Below are positions 61,685-64,000 of a stretch of 64,000 nt of DNA, in pieces (the stretch's first letter is position 1; the number at the start of each line of letters is the position of its first letter). The stretch comes from Massilia sp. PDC64. GTDB taxonomy: Bacteria; Pseudomonadota; Gammaproteobacteria; Burkholderiales; Burkholderiaceae_D. The stretch is taken from the NCBI RefSeq assembly GCF_900101265.1, contig NZ_FMZS01000002.1, positions 434,001 to 498,000 of the forward strand, in the 5' to 3' direction. Below the pieces are notes generated by a model, which made no database searches, was not told the DNA's origin, and saw only the letters and a list, made by a program, of their open reading frames with translations. A program made the position numbers and the translations under genes.

Positions 61685-64000
61685 ATGACACATTTGCATT
61701 CCCCAGGACGCATGACGGTGCTGGCCGCACTGCTGGCCGGCTTGTCGGCACCCGTGTTCGCCGCACCGGGCGGCGTCGTCATCAGCCAGGTCTATGGCGG
61801 CGGCGGCAACTCCGGCGCGACGTACAAGAACGATTACATCGAGCTGCTGAACACGGGCGACACGGCCGTCACGTTGACCAACTGGAGCGTGCAATATGCG
61901 TCCGCCACGGGGACGACCTGGCAGGTGACGAAGCTGCCGGCCAGCGTGACCCTGGCGGCCGGCCAGTACTACCTCGTGCATGAAGCGTTGGGCAGCGGCG
62001 GCACGGACGCGCTGACGCCGGACGCCACCGGCACGATCCCGATGAGCGCGACGGCCGGCAAGGTCGCGCTCGTCAGCTCGACGACGGCCCTGTCGGGCGG
62101 CAAGCCGGTCGACAACGTGGTCGACCTCGTCGGCTTCGGCACCACCGCCGGTTATTACGAAGGCTCGGGCGCGACGCCGGCCCCGTCGAATACGCTGGCA
62201 GTGCTGCGCAAAGGTAATGGCTGCCTGGACACCAACGACAACAGCAGCGACTTTGTCACGGGCGCCGCAAGCCCGCGCAACACGTCCAGCGACCGCGTGT
62301 CGTGCAGCGGCGCACCGCTGCCGCAGCCGATCGTGCTCGCGTGCCCGGGCAGCGTGGGCATCGACGCGGGCACGGGCACGACGGCGCCGCTGCAGGCGAG
62401 CGACGCCGACAGCCTCGTCAACAGCGCCGTCATCAGCAAGGGGGCCGTGGCCGGCATCAGCCTGACCGGCTTCACGGCCGCGACCACCGCCAACCGCACG
62501 GCGACCGCGAACCTCGTCGTCGACGCGAGCCTGCCGGCCGGCACGTATCCCGTCGAGATCACGTTCGCCAACGACGCGAGCCAGAGCGCGAGCTGCACCG
62601 TCAACGTGGCCGTCAGCGGCCTCGTCAAGATCCCGCAGATCCAGGGCAGCGGCCTGACGAGCCCGTATGTGAACACGGTGCAGACGACGTCCGGCGTCGT
62701 CACGAAGAAGCTGGGCAGCGGCTTCTACATCCAGGACCCGCAAGGCGACGGCGACCCGAACACGTCCGACGCGATCTTCGTGTTCGGCGCCACGACCGCA
62801 GCCGCCGTGAAAGAGGGCGACCTCGTGCGCGTGACGGGCACCGTGACGGAGTTCACGCCGAACGGTTCGAAACGCTCGTACACGGAACTGAAGGACGTCA
62901 GCGCCGCCACGGTCGTCAGTAGCGGCAACACGATCCAGCCCGTGAACATCCAGCTGCCGACCGAGCTGAGCCACTACGAAGGCATGCTCGTGCGCTTCAC
63001 GAATCCGTTGACCGTCAACGGCAACAGCTACCTGGGCGACCGCGGCGAGCTGGTACTGGCCAACGGCCGCCGCGAGACGCCGACGAACCGCTACCGCGCC
63101 GGCACGCCGGAGGCGAACGCGCTGATCGCCGCCAATGCGCAGAACATGGTGATCCTGGACGACGGCATCTTCACGACGCCGCCGCACATCCCGTACCTCG
63201 CGGCCGACAAGACCGTGCGCGCGGGCGACACGGTGACGGACCTCGTCGGCGTGCTCGACTTCGGTGCGATCGGCGGTGGCGGTGGCTGGTACAAGCTGCA
63301 GCCGACCGAGACGCCCGTGTTCAGCCGCACGAATGCGCGCGAGGATGCGCCGACGGTCGTCGCCGGCAACGTGCGCGTGGCCAGTGCCAACGTGCTGAAC
63401 TTCTTCACGACGTTCACGGACGGCACCGACGCGTGGGGCCGCACGGGGCAGGGCTGCACGATCGGCTCGTCCGCGCCGTCCAAGAGCAATTGCCGCGGCG
63501 CCGACAACATCACGGAGTTCAACCGCCAGCGCGACAAGATCGTCAATGAGCTGAAGGCGATGAACGCGGATGCCGTGGGCCTGATGGAAATCCAGAACAA
63601 CGGCGACATCACGGTGAGCTACCTCGTCGACGCGCTGAACCAGGCCATCGGTTCGAAGACGTACGCGTACGTGACCAAGCCGGCCGCGACGGGCACGGAC
63701 GCGATCCGCGTGGCGATGATCTACAAGCCGGCCGTGCTGACGCCGGTGGGCGGCGCGCTGTCGGACGGCGACGCCGTCAACAACCGTCCGCCGATGGCCC
63801 AGACGTTCAAGGTCAATGCGAACGGCGCGAAGTTCTCGCTGATCGTCAACCACCTGAAATCGAAGGGCAGCTGCGGCGGTGCGACGCCCGGCGACACGGA
63901 CAGTGGCGACGGCCAGGGTTGCTGGACCGCGACCCGCGTCCAGCAGGCCAAGCGCCTGTTCACGTACTTCATCCCGACCGTCGTCGCGGCCGCGGGCGAT
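61685..64000 (+). CDS. ExeM/NucH-like extracellular endonuclease (truncated by window edge)
   Basis: The frame is open from the ATG at 61685 to the window end, 772 codons. A signal peptide (LAALLAGLSAPVFA) is followed by a lamin-tail domain (VVISQVYGGGGNSGATYKND, YIELLNTGDTAVTLTNWSVQ). A middle OB-like region has GFYIQDPQGDGDPNTSDAIF. The endonuclease/exonuclease/phosphatase domain starts near residue 565 with RVASANVLNFFTTF, then LMEIQNNG and VNHLKSKGSC. Secreted DNase activity against extracellular DNA is the family role; its C-terminal anchoring part is outside the window. Confidence 0.88.
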   Translation, partial: MTHLHSPGRMTVLAALLAGLSAPVFAAPGGVVISQVYGGGGNSGATYKNDYIELLNTGDTAVTLTNWSVQYASATGTTWQVTKLPASVTLAAGQYYLVHEALGSGGTDALTPDATGTIPMSATAGKVALVSSTTALSGGKPVDNVVDLVGFGTTAGYYEGSGATPAPSNTLAVLRKGNGCLDTNDNSSDFVTGAASPRNTSSDRVSCSGAPLPQPIVLACPGSVGIDAGTGTTAPLQASDADSLVNSAVISKGAVAGISLTGFTAATTANRTATANLVVDASLPAGTYPVEITFANDASQSASCTVNVAVSGLVKIPQIQGSGLTSPYVNTVQTTSGVVTKKLGSGFYIQDPQGDGDPNTSDAIFVFGATTAAAVKEGDLVRVTGTVTEFTPNGSKRSYTELKDVSAATVVSSGNTIQPVNIQLPTELSHYEGMLVRFTNPLTVNGNSYLGDRGELVLANGRRETPTNRYRAGTPEANALIAANAQNMVILDDGIFTTPPHIPYLAADKTVRAGDTVTDLVGVLDFGAIGGGGGWYKLQPTETPVFSRTNAREDAPTVVAGNVRVASANVLNFFTTFTDGTDAWGRTGQGCTIGSSAPSKSNCRGADNITEFNRQRDKIVNELKAMNADAVGLMEIQNNGDITVSYLVDALNQAIGSKTYAYVTKPAATGTDAIRVAMIYKPAVLTPVGGALSDGDAVNNRPPMAQTFKVNANGAKFSLIVNHLKSKGSCGGATPGDTDSGDGQGCWTATRVQQAKRLFTYFIPTVVAAAGD

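Overview
The window is about 64 kb of high-G+C DNA with betaproteobacterial gene content. The order exbB-exbD-lpxK-Trm112-kdsB-adk, a SodB close to the E. coli form, and an exosortase-B (XrtB)/PEP-CTERM exopolysaccharide locus together point to Burkholderiales, most likely Oxalobacteraceae of the Massilia/Duganella type. The placement comes from gene order and protein character only; no search was run.

Left part (1-12 kb): the start of sodB and xseA lie on the minus strand. They are separated from the exbB-exbD-lpxK-Trm112-kdsB operon and adk by a 1.17 kb non-coding divergent region. That region holds the most striking structure in the window: seven iterations of a roughly 100 bp module. Each module has an A/T tract, then an IHF-like site, then a DnaA-box-like 9-mer. 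The IHF-to-DnaA spacing is 42 bp in six modules and 41 bp in one. It resembles a DnaA-titrating or DnaA-inactivating locus (datA/DARS type) or an origin, and no dnaA gene is nearby. Next come a K+-independent membrane pyrophosphatase (hppA), a DsbA-fold protein overlapping it convergently, a small ORF and an acetyl-CoA hydrolase/CoA-transferase.

Middle part (11-28 kb): a secreted hypothetical protein, an SDR dehydrogenase behind an ACGT-type palindrome, gamma-glutamyltransferase and a patatin-like lipase. A signalling block follows: a 1411-residue beta-propeller hybrid kinase, a response regulator with an apparently degenerate Hpt domain, and a PAS hybrid kinase. Then come a SulP transporter fused to a beta-carbonic anhydrase (minus strand), tRNA-Arg(CCT) and the ABC-F ATPase uup.

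Right part (28-59.6 kb): an exopolysaccharide locus transcribed entirely rightward. It covers precursor supply (gmd, fcl, galE, wecB, a COG1208-type nucleotidyltransferase, manC), chain initiation (undecaprenyl-phosphate sugar transferase), several glycosyltransferases, a flippase and an O-antigen-ligase-like polymerase. It also carries the export module epsD-epsE-epsF-epsG plus the outer-membrane protein EpsL, the exosortase pair xrtB-epsI, a CAAX-protease-like protein, a CapK/PaaK-like adenylating enzyme and two heparinase II/III-like enzymes. A strong terminator closes it. Beyond it are a PEP-CTERM protein (a plausible XrtB substrate), a TIGR03790-type secreted protein and an ExeM-like extracellular nuclease running off the right edge.

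Genes within operons often overlap by 4 bp or start a few bases after the previous stop, and several starts are TTG. No insertion sequence, prophage, rRNA or CRISPR array was seen.
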